Shown here: piece after piece, positions 1 to 5,467 of the stretch | How the letters are laid out: the number at the start of each line of letters is the position of its first letter | Position numbering within the stretch: position 1 is the stretch's first letter | Source of the DNA: OMOG01 sp041485845 | GTDB lineage: Bacteria; Acidobacteriota; Terriglobia; Bryobacterales; Bryobacteraceae | Assembly: GCA_041485845.1 (NCBI GenBank) | Contig: JBGPKH010000481.1 | Location: 1-7,073 of the forward strand | Direction of reading: 5' to 3' | Length of the DNA stretch: 7,073 bases | The notes under the pieces: model-generated | What the model was told of the DNA's origin: nothing | The model's input: the letters and a program-made list of their open reading frames with translations, nothing else | Database searches by the model: none | Made by a program: the position numbers and the translations under genes

Positions 1-309
1 ACGGCTTGGCGACTTGGCATGAGGATGGTCTTCGAGTCCGTTGACAATGCGCGTGATGCCGTCTTTGATCAGGGCCACCTGGAAGTTGATGAGCAAGTCA
101 AGACGCTTGTCGGCGCGCCGGAGATAGGTCAGAAGCTGTTTCTTGTGGACCGGGGCGAGCAACTCCACGGATTTGATTTCCAATCGGCTGCTGGCGTACC
201 GTGCGGAGACCCCGGCGGCAAGGTCGAAACTGCCTACCACAAGGCCGATCGGCCATTCAACAGGTTCTCGATCTGCTTGCCGCCGCGTGAAATTCTGAGA
301 GATGAATTC
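1..309 (-). pseudogene. GxxExxY-family protein, C-terminal remnant (runs off left edge)
   Basis: The minus-strand frame is open from just after a TGA at 312-310 to the left edge. From about base 180 downward it reads EIKSVELLAPVHKKQLLTYL, then a segment with DKRLDLLINF and ALIKDGITRIVNGL. This is the conserved C-terminal half of the small GxxExxY proteins (usually about 120-130 aa, function unknown, PD-(D/E)XK nuclease-like fold, with the E-I-K motif belonging to that core). The N-terminal half, including the G-x-x-E-x-x-Y motif that names the family, is not found in this frame or in the other minus frames upstream. Residues just before EIKS do not resemble the family, and there is no ATG; the only possible start is a GTG at 240. 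I infer a 5'-truncated or frameshifted remnant. The end of the frame lies outside the window. A diverged intact gene starting at the GTG is the weaker alternative. Confidence 0.6.
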
Positions 310-617
310 TCAGACTGGCCTATGCTAGAAACTAACGCGACTTCCCGGGGCCGATGGAGCCGTTCCACAAAGGGGCTGGACGCGCTGCCCCACTGGCCCA
401 TGAGATGTTGCCCCAGCCCGATTCCCCAACATCATCACGATACACGATATTAGCGCGACTCCGGACAAGACATTATCGTCAGACTGGTGAGCAGCGCAGC
501 GTCACTACCGGGGAGCGACGTGCGGAGTCTGCCGCGCGCGGTTTTGATTTCATGGAAACCAGTGGCGGCCGAGCGTCCACGGCTCCGTTGGCGCCAGCAC
601 GGGTTTTTGGCACGGGC
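310..617. other. Non-coding stretch between GxxExxY remnant and DinB-like gene
   Basis: No gene can be supported here on either strand; the frames that cross it have no recognisable domains and antisense genes on one side. Small features visible are a 7-base inverted repeat straddling the left border (TCTGAGA at 294-300, TCTCAGA at 308-314) and a 9-base direct repeat TCAGACTGG at 310-318 and 479-487. A degraded insertion or deletion scar would fit the neighbouring truncated gene, but no transposase fragment or terminal inverted repeat was recognised. Confidence 0.5.
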
Positions 618-1163
618 CTATCGCCGCCCCTCGCTCGAGGGCGGCACAATGCGATTGATCCGCATGTACGTGACGAGATTTCCGTAGTGCTCCATGGTGT
701 GCGCGATGTTGAAGTCCATCGTGCCTATGCGGGTCACCTGACGGCCAAACAAGCTCACCACTTCGGTGGCGCTCGCATCCGTCATCCTGCCGTACGCGGC
801 ATCGCAATAGGCGAAGGATTCCTTCAGCGCCGCCACGATGGCTTCCTTGGTCTTAGCGGTCTTCTCGATGCCCTTGTCGACCACCTTTCCCTCAGCCGCG
901 GCGCCGCAGAACTCATACTGGCCGTCGGCGATGTGCGCGAACAGTTGTCCGATCGTGCGCACTTCGGGAGTCGGCTGGAACGACCACAGGTTGTCGGGAA
1001 TCTTGTCCACCGAACGCGTAATGTTGTTCTTGGCGTTGGCGTAAAAGGCCTGGGAAGTGCCGATGAGCGGGCTCTTGGAATTATTCTGCGCCGCCAGCGC
1101 TCCGGCAAACAATAACATGGTGGGTACGAATCTCATGAATCCATCATAATCCCCACGGTGCAT
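618..1163 (-). CDS. Exported DinB-like (DinB/YfiT superfamily) protein, probable metal-binding four-helix bundle
   Basis: The product is 181 aa from the ATG at 1163. The DinB pattern is clear: a first helix with NITRSVDKIPDNLWSFQPTP, then TIGQLFAHIADGQ, and near the C-terminus HTMEHYGNLVTYMR. His77, His155 and His159 are the expected metal-binding triad of the superfamily. Members include thiol transferases and many enzymes of unknown reaction, so no substrate is assigned. Start choice: the ATG at 1163 has a strong Shine-Dalgarno (GAGGGG, six bases of spacing). An in-frame ATG at 1136 gives a much better signal peptide (MRFVPTMLLFAGALAAQ, cleavage likely after LAA) but a poorer ribosome site. 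With that shorter start the protein is about 172 aa and exported, as is common for acidobacterial DinB paralogs. It lies 228 bases downstream of the dehydrogenase on the same strand and may have its own promoter. Confidence 0.85.
   Translation of the reverse strand: MHRGDYDGFMRFVPTMLLFAGALAAQNNSKSPLIGTSQAFYANAKNNITRSVDKIPDNLWSFQPTPEVRTIGQLFAHIADGQYEFCGAAAEGKVVDKGIEKTAKTKEAIVAALKESFAYCDAAYGRMTDASATEVVSLFGRQVTRIGTMDFNIAHTMEHYGNLVTYMRINRIVPPSSEGRR
623..645 (-). terminator. GC-rich hairpin at the 3' end of the DinB-like gene
   Basis: GCCGCCC (623-629) pairs with GGGCGGC (639-645), and the inner bases CCTCG/CGAGG can extend the stem with one bulged C and a tiny loop. It covers the last codons of the DinB-like gene, just before its TAG at 620-618. 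No T-run follows on the minus strand, only GGCCCGTGCC and then AAAAA, so it is not a canonical intrinsic terminator. It could protect the 3' end or be a by-product of GC-rich coding. Confidence 0.25.
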
Positions 1164-1308
1164 GCCGCCCCCCTCAACAAACCTAAGGTTCGGCAGACCG
1201 GGAGAAGGGGCGACTTCAGAATATTACGCTGGCAGGCCAAATCCTATTGCGTGGGTCCGATGAGAAGCCGGATTTTCATGAGACACTACCTCAATACCTC
1301 ATTCTTGA

Positions 1309-1330
1309 GGGCCGGTACTCAGTCCGGCCC
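1309..1330 (-). terminator. Hairpin downstream of the dehydrogenase gene, possible weak terminator
   Basis: GGGCCGG (1309-1315) and CCGGCCC (1324-1330) form a perfect 7-bp GC stem with an 8-base loop, about 60 bases past the dehydrogenase stop. A second small hairpin, CCTCA/TGAGG (1297-1310), overlaps its foot, so the two cannot form at once. No T-tract follows on the minus strand. The rest of the 1164-1391 gap has no gene; it contains a near repeat TACCTCA at 1287-1293 and 1295-1301 and an AT-rich ATATTA at 1221-1226 (TAATAT on the minus strand), which might be a -10 box for the DinB-like gene but has no good -35. Confidence 0.3.
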
Positions 1331-1391
1331 GGGCACACTCCACAAAGTCGATCGCCACCGTCTACGGCTCGCCCTTGCCGCCCGCCACCCA

Positions 1392-3095
1392 TCAGTACAT
1401 CACGAACGCCCACAGCGTATCTCCGGTCGCCGCGATCACGTACTGCCGCCCATCCAGCATGTACGTCTGCGGCGCGTTGCTGACCCCGCCGATGCGCGTG
1501 TTCCACAGCGGCTTTCCCGTCGCCGCATCGTGCGCCACCAGGTTGCCCGCTCCATCGCCCGCAAACAACAGCCTTCCCGCCGTGGTCAACAATCCTCCGC
1601 CTCCGCCACCTCCGCCCCAATACGGATGTCTCCACGCCACCTTCCCGGTCTTGTAATCGATCGCCGTCAGGAAGGTTCCGCCCGACCCGACGCCCACTTC
1701 CTCTTTTCCGCCCAGCCCCATCGATCCACGCGGGTCCACGTCCGTCAGATAGAAGATCGCGAACCCGTTGCCCTCCGCGACATAGAACAGGCCCGTGTCC
1801 GGAGAGTAGGCCGGCGGCTCCCAATTGATGGTGCCGCCCGCGGGCGGCGAGACCAGCGAACCCGGAACCGTCGGATCCTTGGAGGGATCGCGTTGCGGGC
1901 CGCCGAACTTGTTCAGGCTCTTGGACCAGTTGGTCGCCGACCCGTACTTGCTGGTGACGAGATGCTCGCCCGTCACGCGGTCCAGCGTGAAGAAGTACCC
2001 GTTGCGCGACGCCGTCAGTACCAGCTTGCGAATTTTGCCGTTGAACATTCCGTCCACGAACACCGGCGTCTGGGCGGAATCCCAATCGTGCATGTCGTGC
2101 GGCGACGTCTGAAAATACCAGGCCATCTTGCCGGTGTCCACGTGCACCGCAATCAGCGCGCAGGTAAACAGGTTGTCGCCGTCGCCGCGCAGGCCCGTGG
2201 TGTATGCCGGTGTCGGATTGCCCGTGCCGAAGATGTAGAGCTTGGTCTCGGGATCGTAGGCGCCCGGGATCCACGTCTGTGCGCCGCCGTGCCGCGCCGC
2301 GTCCAGGCTGGCCCAGGTGTCCAGTCCCGGATCTCCCGGCTTCACGGGCACGGTGTAGAGCTTCCATTGCAGATCGCCGGTCTCGGGATCGAAGGATTGC
2401 AGGAAGCCCGGCGAATCGATATCGTTGCCCGTGCCCACGATCACGCGGTTGCCGATCACCACGGGAGCGGGAGTCGAAAAATACCCCTGGGACAGCTCGG
2501 CGATTTCCTTGTGCCAGCGCTCCTTGCCGGTCTTGGCGTCGAGCGAGACCAGGTAGTCGTCGGGCGTCTCCATGTAGAGGTAGCCGTTCCACATCCCCAG
2601 GCCGCGATTGGCGATGTGGGTACCGCCCTTGGTCTTCCAGAAGTAGTGCCACAGCTCCCGTCCGTCGCGCGCGTCCACGGCCCAGGCGTTGTCCGGCATG
2701 GTGAAATACAGGGTGCCGTCGACCATGAGCGCGGAGCCCTTGATAGTGCCTCCGCCGGCGGCCAGGTCGCCCGTGCCCTCGCCCCCCACGACGATGTTCC
2801 CGCCACCTCCGCCGCCGCCACCGCGCCCGCCGCGTCCGCCACCGAAGCCTCCGCCCGGGTTGCCCATGCCGGCAGTCACCCGGACCATCCATGCCAGCGT
2901 GAGGTTCTTGACGTTGGTTCGATTGACCTGCGCGAGCGCGCTGTAGCGCCTGCCCGAATAGTCGCCATTGTAGGTCGGCCACGAGTCTTTCAGCGGCTTG
3001 AGCAGTTCGGCCGGATCCACGCCGCGGCCCTGACCCATCAGGAAAACCGGCAAGAGCAGGAACGATATCGCCAGTAGCGAGTTCTTCATGTTCAT
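1392..3095 (-). CDS. Periplasmic PQQ-dependent dehydrogenase-like beta-propeller protein (quinoprotein alcohol dehydrogenase family)
   Basis: The product is 567 aa. A signal peptide (MKNSLLAISFLLLPVFLMG, cleavage near residue 21) precedes a full propeller that begins with the family opening SWPTYNGDYSGRRYSALAQV (38-57) and closes with QYVIAATGDTLWAF. Propeller repeats of the D-x-x-T-G-x-x-x-W type recur (DAKTGKERW, DPETGDLQW, DYKTGKVAW, DAATGKPLW). By alignment from memory with methanol dehydrogenase, D337 in HDMHDWD is the catalytic Asp, N293 in GTGNP a calcium ligand and W275 the cofactor-floor Trp. The calcium-ligand Glu appears to be D225, and no vicinal Cys pair is present. Gly-rich insertions lie at 78-99 and 494-501. 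There is no fused heme domain; the cytochrome just upstream supplies it. The ATG at 3095 overlaps the cytochrome stop (ATGA), implying translational coupling; an ATG two codons on (3089) is equally plausible. Function: oxidation of an alcohol, polyol or aldose in the periplasm, substrate not predictable. A cofactor-free BamB-like propeller is less likely because the active-site motifs are kept. Confidence 0.88.
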   Translation of the reverse strand: MNMKNSLLAISFLLLPVFLMGQGRGVDPAELLKPLKDSWPTYNGDYSGRRYSALAQVNRTNVKNLTLAWMVRVTAGMGNPGGGFGGGRGGRGGGGGGGGNIVVGGEGTGDLAAGGGTIKGSALMVDGTLYFTMPDNAWAVDARDGRELWHYFWKTKGGTHIANRGLGMWNGYLYMETPDDYLVSLDAKTGKERWHKEIAELSQGYFSTPAPVVIGNRVIVGTGNDIDSPGFLQSFDPETGDLQWKLYTVPVKPGDPGLDTWASLDAARHGGAQTWIPGAYDPETKLYIFGTGNPTPAYTTGLRGDGDNLFTCALIAVHVDTGKMAWYFQTSPHDMHDWDSAQTPVFVDGMFNGKIRKLVLTASRNGYFFTLDRVTGEHLVTSKYGSATNWSKSLNKFGGPQRDPSKDPTVPGSLVSPPAGGTINWEPPAYSPDTGLFYVAEGNGFAIFYLTDVDPRGSMGLGGKEEVGVGSGGTFLTAIDYKTGKVAWRHPYWGGGGGGGGLLTTAGRLLFAGDGAGNLVAHDAATGKPLWNTRIGGVSNAPQTYMLDGRQYVIAATGDTLWAFVMY

Positions 3096-4030
3096 TTCAG
3101 CGTCACCAGATAGGCAGTCACATCGTGCATGTCTTTGTCCGTATAAGTGCCCAGCAGGTCCCTGTGGCCTTTCATAGGATCGCGAAGGTCCACCTTCGGC
3201 ACGTCGCCCGAGCGGCGGAAGGTGCGCACGGTCTCATCGGCCAGCCGCAGCGTCACCAGAAAGTCGTCGATGCGCATGAGCCGGCCTTCGACGCTTTCCC
3301 CCGATGGCAGCGTAACCGCCGCCATCACGGTACGAGGGCTCGGCGCGCCCGGAGCATCGCCGCCGCGTCCGCCGCGTCCGCCGCCGCCCGACACCCATAA
3401 GTTCTGGAGCGCCTTGGCATCGGAGACTTTGCTCCCGATTCCCGCCAGATCGCCCGTCGCGGAGTGGCAGCCCGCGCACTTCGAGTCGAAGAACACCTGG
3501 CCGGCTTTGGCGTCGCCGGCCAGCACACTCGGCGCCGGTATGCCGATCGAAGGCGGGGTGCCCTGTCTCCCGATGGACTCCATCATGCTGTGAAGGTAGG
3601 TGACCATGGCTTTGGCGTCGTCGGGGCTCAGGGAAATTCGAGGCATGCCCATGTTCTGGCGGCTTCCGTCGAGGATGGGGAGGATCATCTCGCCGTCCTT
3701 GTCGCTCAGGGCCACCTGCGATCGCAGAAGGTTCGGTCCGCCCAGGTCACCGCCGCGGAGATCCGCGCCGTGGCATCCCGTGCAGTTGATGCCGTACAAC
3801 GCCTTCCCGCGTGCGATGAGCGCGGGGTCGCCCGGCGGCCGCTGCTGCCCCGGGACGAAGCCCCCGGCGCGCCCTCGGCCCCCGCCGCCGCGTCCGCCCT
3901 GGGCGCCCGGCGCCGCTGCGCCGTCTGGCGGCTGCTGCTGCTGCTGGTTTCCCTGCGCTGTGACACGAACTGCCGCGGAGATCATGAGTGCTAATAAAGC
4001 CGCGGCAGTCAAACCGTCCTTGACCTGCAT
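3092..4030 (-). CDS. Di-heme cytochrome c, probable electron acceptor of the adjacent PQQ dehydrogenase
   Basis: The product is 312 aa with a signal peptide (MQVKDGLTAAALLALMISAA, cleavage probably after VTA at 25). A disordered linker rich in Gln, Pro and Gly/Arg spans 26-68. Heme domain 1 has C83-T-G-C-H87; its axial ligand is likely M129 (NMGMPRISLSPDD) ahead of the closing helix DAKAMVTYLHSMM. Heme domain 2 has C185-A-G-C-H189, then a Gly/Arg-rich loop (215-224) and a roughly 50-residue beta-rich segment (VMAAVTLPSGESVEGRLMRI and onward, to about 283) before DPMKGHRD and the final helix TDKDMHDVTAYLVTL; M286 is the best candidate for the second axial Met. The ATG at 4030 has a good Shine-Dalgarno (GAGGTGA at 4040-4034). 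First gene of the unit with the dehydrogenase, so it probably relays electrons from PQQ towards the respiratory chain. The two heme motifs make the family secure; the partner role is inference from the overlap. Confidence 0.92.
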   Translation of the reverse strand: MQVKDGLTAAALLALMISAAVRVTAQGNQQQQQPPDGAAAPGAQGGRGGGGRGRAGGFVPGQQRPPGDPALIARGKALYGINCTGCHGADLRGGDLGGPNLLRSQVALSDKDGEMILPILDGSRQNMGMPRISLSPDDAKAMVTYLHSMMESIGRQGTPPSIGIPAPSVLAGDAKAGQVFFDSKCAGCHSATGDLAGIGSKVSDAKALQNLWVSGGGGRGGRGGDAPGAPSPRTVMAAVTLPSGESVEGRLMRIDDFLVTLRLADETVRTFRRSGDVPKVDLRDPMKGHRDLLGTYTDKDMHDVTAYLVTLK

Positions 4031-4042
4031 CCTTCACCTCGC

Positions 4043-4057
4043 CGTCAGAATCTGACG
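4043..4057. promoter_or_regulatory. 15-base dyad next to the cytochrome ribosome site
   Basis: CGTCAGA (4043-4049), a single A, then TCTGACG (4051-4057) form a perfect odd-centred dyad. In the transcript it can fold as a 6-bp stem with a three-base loop that ends two bases before the GAGGTGA ribosome site, so it may be an operator half-site pair or an RNA element affecting translation of the cytochrome-dehydrogenase unit. Confidence 0.4.
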
Positions 4058-4104
4058 AAGTCCCCAATCGAGTGCGTGCGCCGGCATCCGGGCTCGTCTT
4101 ACGC

Positions 4105-4138
4105 ATTGTACGTCGATTCCGGGCTCCAAAGAATCGAC
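4105..4138 (-). promoter_or_regulatory. Candidate promoter -10 box with an 8-bp inverted repeat over its -35 region
   Basis: On the minus strand TACAAT (4110-4105) matches the -10 consensus at five of six bases. One base upstream begins a perfect inverted repeat, GTCGATTC (4112-4119) and GAATCGAC (4131-4138), with 11 bases between arms. No good -35 hexamer occurs at normal spacing (TTCTTT is the closest), and the dyad sits exactly where it would be. That fits an activator- or repressor-controlled promoter with a start near 4098 and a leader of about 68 bases before the cytochrome ATG. No transcription-factor family is assigned. Confidence 0.4.
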
Positions 4139-4199
4139 TTCCAGCGTCAAGTTACAGAAACTGGCGTGCGGGACAGCGGGCAATACCGCTCCGTTTGGT

Positions 4200-4249
4200 C
4201 GCGGCTCAGCAAGCTTTTCCGAGCCGCGGCTCAGCAAGCGTGACCGAAT
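4200..4249. repeat. Two tandem copies of a 25-base unit
   Basis: The 15 bases CGCGGCTCAGCAAGC occur at 4200-4214 and again at 4225-4239, and the remaining ten bases of each unit share CCGA in the same place. A third echo of the same period is CGTGACC at 4239-4245 and 4264-4270. The junction also makes a 12-base palindrome, GAGCCGCGGCTC (4221-4232). The repeat lies between the TIGR03435 stop and the cytochrome promoter region. It could be a dispersed intergenic repeat or a hairpin-forming terminator-like element; no gene is present in 4031-4275. Confidence 0.7.
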
Positions 4250-4275
4250 TGGCAACGTTATTTCGTGACCAGCTC

Positions 4276-5058
4276 TTAGTTCTCGGTCGGCGCCCTTTCG
4301 CAGCGGTCCACAACCAGAATCTCCACGGCCGCCTTGTCGGGCTGGAGTTTCAGCCCAAGCTGCTCCCGTAGTGCAGTAAAGATGGCCGGGCCGGCGGAGT
4401 TGCCGGCAGGGGCGCGCCGCTCCTCGTCGGCCCCCGATGGCTGCGTGGGACGGCTCTCCATCACCCAGTCCAGGGTGAAGTCGAAGACTCCCGCGACCCC
4501 GGTCTGGTCCACTACCGGACGATCCAACATGCGAAACAACTGCTCTGCCAACCTGGCGAGAGACACCTTCTGCGCCGTCAAATGAAAGACACCGTCGGCG
4601 CCGCGTCTGGAGGTGCTCGAACTGCGGCCGGGCTCCACCGCGTGGATCTTCAGCCCGTTCTTAGCGACCACCAGCGCATACGCCGGCATCGATTTCGCCT
4701 CGCGATGCACGGCGAGATGGAACCGTTCAGCGAGCAGCGCTTGCACCAGGGCCGGAAGCTGGTCGTCTTGGGTGACGAAAGGAGCCTTCGCGACAATGTC
4801 GAAGCGCTCCTTCTCCAGCCAGTCCGGACCCATGAGCTGATAGCCTTTGATCTCATATGCCGCCAGAATCACCGCGCGGAGCGTCACGATATGCATGTCG
4901 AGATTACCCAGACGGGAGGTCCACGATGAGTGGCCCTCCTCGGCTCTGCTCGGCTTGACCGACGCCACATCGAATGCGGGCGGGGCCGCCGGCGACTGGC
5001 CGAATCCCCCGCTTGCAGCACAGACGATGAGACTGAGTGCGCTGGTGATGGTTCTCAT
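4276..5058 (-). CDS. TIGR03435 (DUF3738) family protein, exported, function unknown
   Basis: The product is 260 aa and appears complete. A signal peptide (to about residue 20, cleavage near GFG-Q) is followed by the landmarks of this acidobacterial family: FDVASVKPS (29-37), the LRAVILAAYEIKGYQLMGPDWL block (60-81), FDIVAKAP (86-93), LVQALLAERFHLAVHRE (104-120), AYALVVAKNGLKI (126-138), a LARLAEQL-RPVVDQTGVAGVFDFTL block (168-196) and the ending TALREQLGLKLQPDKAAVEI to PTEN. The family is greatly expanded in Solibacter and relatives; its members are secreted and have no known reaction. Some relatives are fused to BlaR1-like peptidases, which suggests an extracytoplasmic sensing or protein-binding role, but this copy is stand-alone. 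A Cys at 13 lies inside the signal hydrophobic core and has no proper lipobox. The ATG at 5058 has only a weak ribosome site. It is 245 bases upstream of the cytochrome on the same strand and divergent from the receptor. Confidence 0.93.
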   Translation of the reverse strand: MRTITSALSLIVCAASGGFGQSPAAPPAFDVASVKPSRAEEGHSSWTSRLGNLDMHIVTLRAVILAAYEIKGYQLMGPDWLEKERFDIVAKAPFVTQDDQLPALVQALLAERFHLAVHREAKSMPAYALVVAKNGLKIHAVEPGRSSSTSRRGADGVFHLTAQKVSLARLAEQLFRMLDRPVVDQTGVAGVFDFTLDWVMESRPTQPSGADEERRAPAGNSAGPAIFTALREQLGLKLQPDKAAVEILVVDRCERAPTEN

Positions 5059-5095
5059 TTGACGTTTGGACGGACGTGGACCGTCAAGGGTTGGG

Positions 5096-5124
5096 ATTCT
5101 TGCCCGAGTTGGTTAACAAATCAA
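5096..5124 (-). promoter_or_regulatory. Possible promoter of the TIGR03435 gene
   Basis: Minus-strand TTGATT (5124-5119) and AAGAAT (5101-5096) are separated by 17 bases, each matching the sigma70 consensus at four of six positions. The implied start, near 5089, leaves a leader of about 30 bases to the ATG at 5058. Matches of this quality occur by chance, so it is tentative. Confidence 0.3.
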
Positions 5125-5250
5125 GGTCTTGTTGTCGAAGGGGCTCCAACTGATTCCCTCGCGGGGCGCGAAGGCGTTCAGGTTCGAGCGCTTCCACCAA
5201 CTGTCGGCGCGAACGAAGGTGACCGTCCCCTGGGACCCGTTGATCGCCTT

Positions 5251-5272
5251 ACGGGCCGAAAACGGGCCGAAA
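5251..5272. repeat. Perfect tandem duplication of an 11-base unit
   Basis: ACGGGCCGAAA occurs at 5251-5261 and is repeated immediately at 5262-5272. It lies in the divergent spacer (5059-5467), which has no supportable gene. Nearby are small dyads GTCCC/GGGAC (5225-5236) and GGCTG/CAGCC (5290-5300). A head-to-tail 11-base spacing places both copies on the same DNA face, as for tandem activator sites, but two copies alone prove nothing. Confidence 0.65.
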
Positions 5273-5332
5273 ATCCGCATCCTCCGAAAGGCTGCCAGCC
5301 GCCAAAATGGTTTACAGAGTTTAATTCTCGAA

Positions 5333-5347
5333 ATGGCGCTGCGCCAT
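5333..5347. promoter_or_regulatory. 15-base dyad upstream of the receptor promoter
   Basis: ATGGCGC (5333-5339), a central T, then GCGCCAT (5341-5347) form a perfect odd-centred dyad ending 49 bases before the -35 box of the receptor promoter. Position and symmetry fit a regulator binding site shared by the divergent genes. No known motif is recognised. Confidence 0.35.
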
Positions 5348-5396
5348 AAAGGATCGCGCAGAACACGCTCACAGGAAAGCGTTTACCATGTTTGCC

Positions 5397-5425
5397 TTGA
5401 CAATGCAGCCGCAGGGTGATAACGT
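5397..5425 (+). promoter_or_regulatory. Sigma70-type promoter of the TonB-dependent receptor gene
   Basis: A perfect -35 TTGACA (5397-5402) is followed after 17 bases by TAACGT (5420-5425), which keeps the three most important -10 positions, and is preceded by TG one base earlier (5417-5418), an extended -10. Transcription would begin near 5432, about 36 bases before the GTG start at 5468, and the AAAGGAG ribosome site lies at 5454-5460. Confidence 0.6.
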
Positions 5426-5467
5426 CTCGCCAAAGGTATCCAGAGGTTCAGTTAAAGGAGATTCTAC

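Noticed and set aside
243..254. Perfect 12-base palindrome GGCCGATCGGCC
   Set aside because: It lies inside the remnant reading frame in GC-rich DNA, with no promoter nearby; chance is the simplest explanation.
1291..2982. A 563-codon minus-strand open frame in another frame of the dehydrogenase gene
   Set aside because: Arg/Gly-rich translation without any family motif; the overlapping frame has a signal peptide and propeller motifs.
1158..3077. A 639-codon plus-strand open frame, longer than the dehydrogenase gene it lies opposite
   Set aside because: Its product is low-complexity and Arg/Val/Ala-rich with no recognisable domain, and it mirrors the codon pattern of the dehydrogenase. It is a GC-driven antisense shadow.
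4034..4255. A 73-codon minus-strand frame in the gap before the cytochrome
   Set aside because: No motif or ribosome site, and it runs through the dyads and repeats that better explain the region.
5082..5087. TTGACG on the minus strand as a -35 for the TIGR03435 gene
   Set aside because: At normal spacing the -10 would fall on CGTCAA directly against the start codon, which is not a -10 box.
5178..5200. A tRNA-like 3' end (GGTTCGAGCG followed by CCACCA)
   Set aside because: The bases around the T-loop-like stretch cannot form the 5-bp T stem or an acceptor stem, and no matching anticodon or D arm lies upstream.
5129..5419. A 96-codon plus-strand frame in the divergent spacer
   Set aside because: It overlaps the receptor promoter, has no ribosome site of note and no recognisable product.
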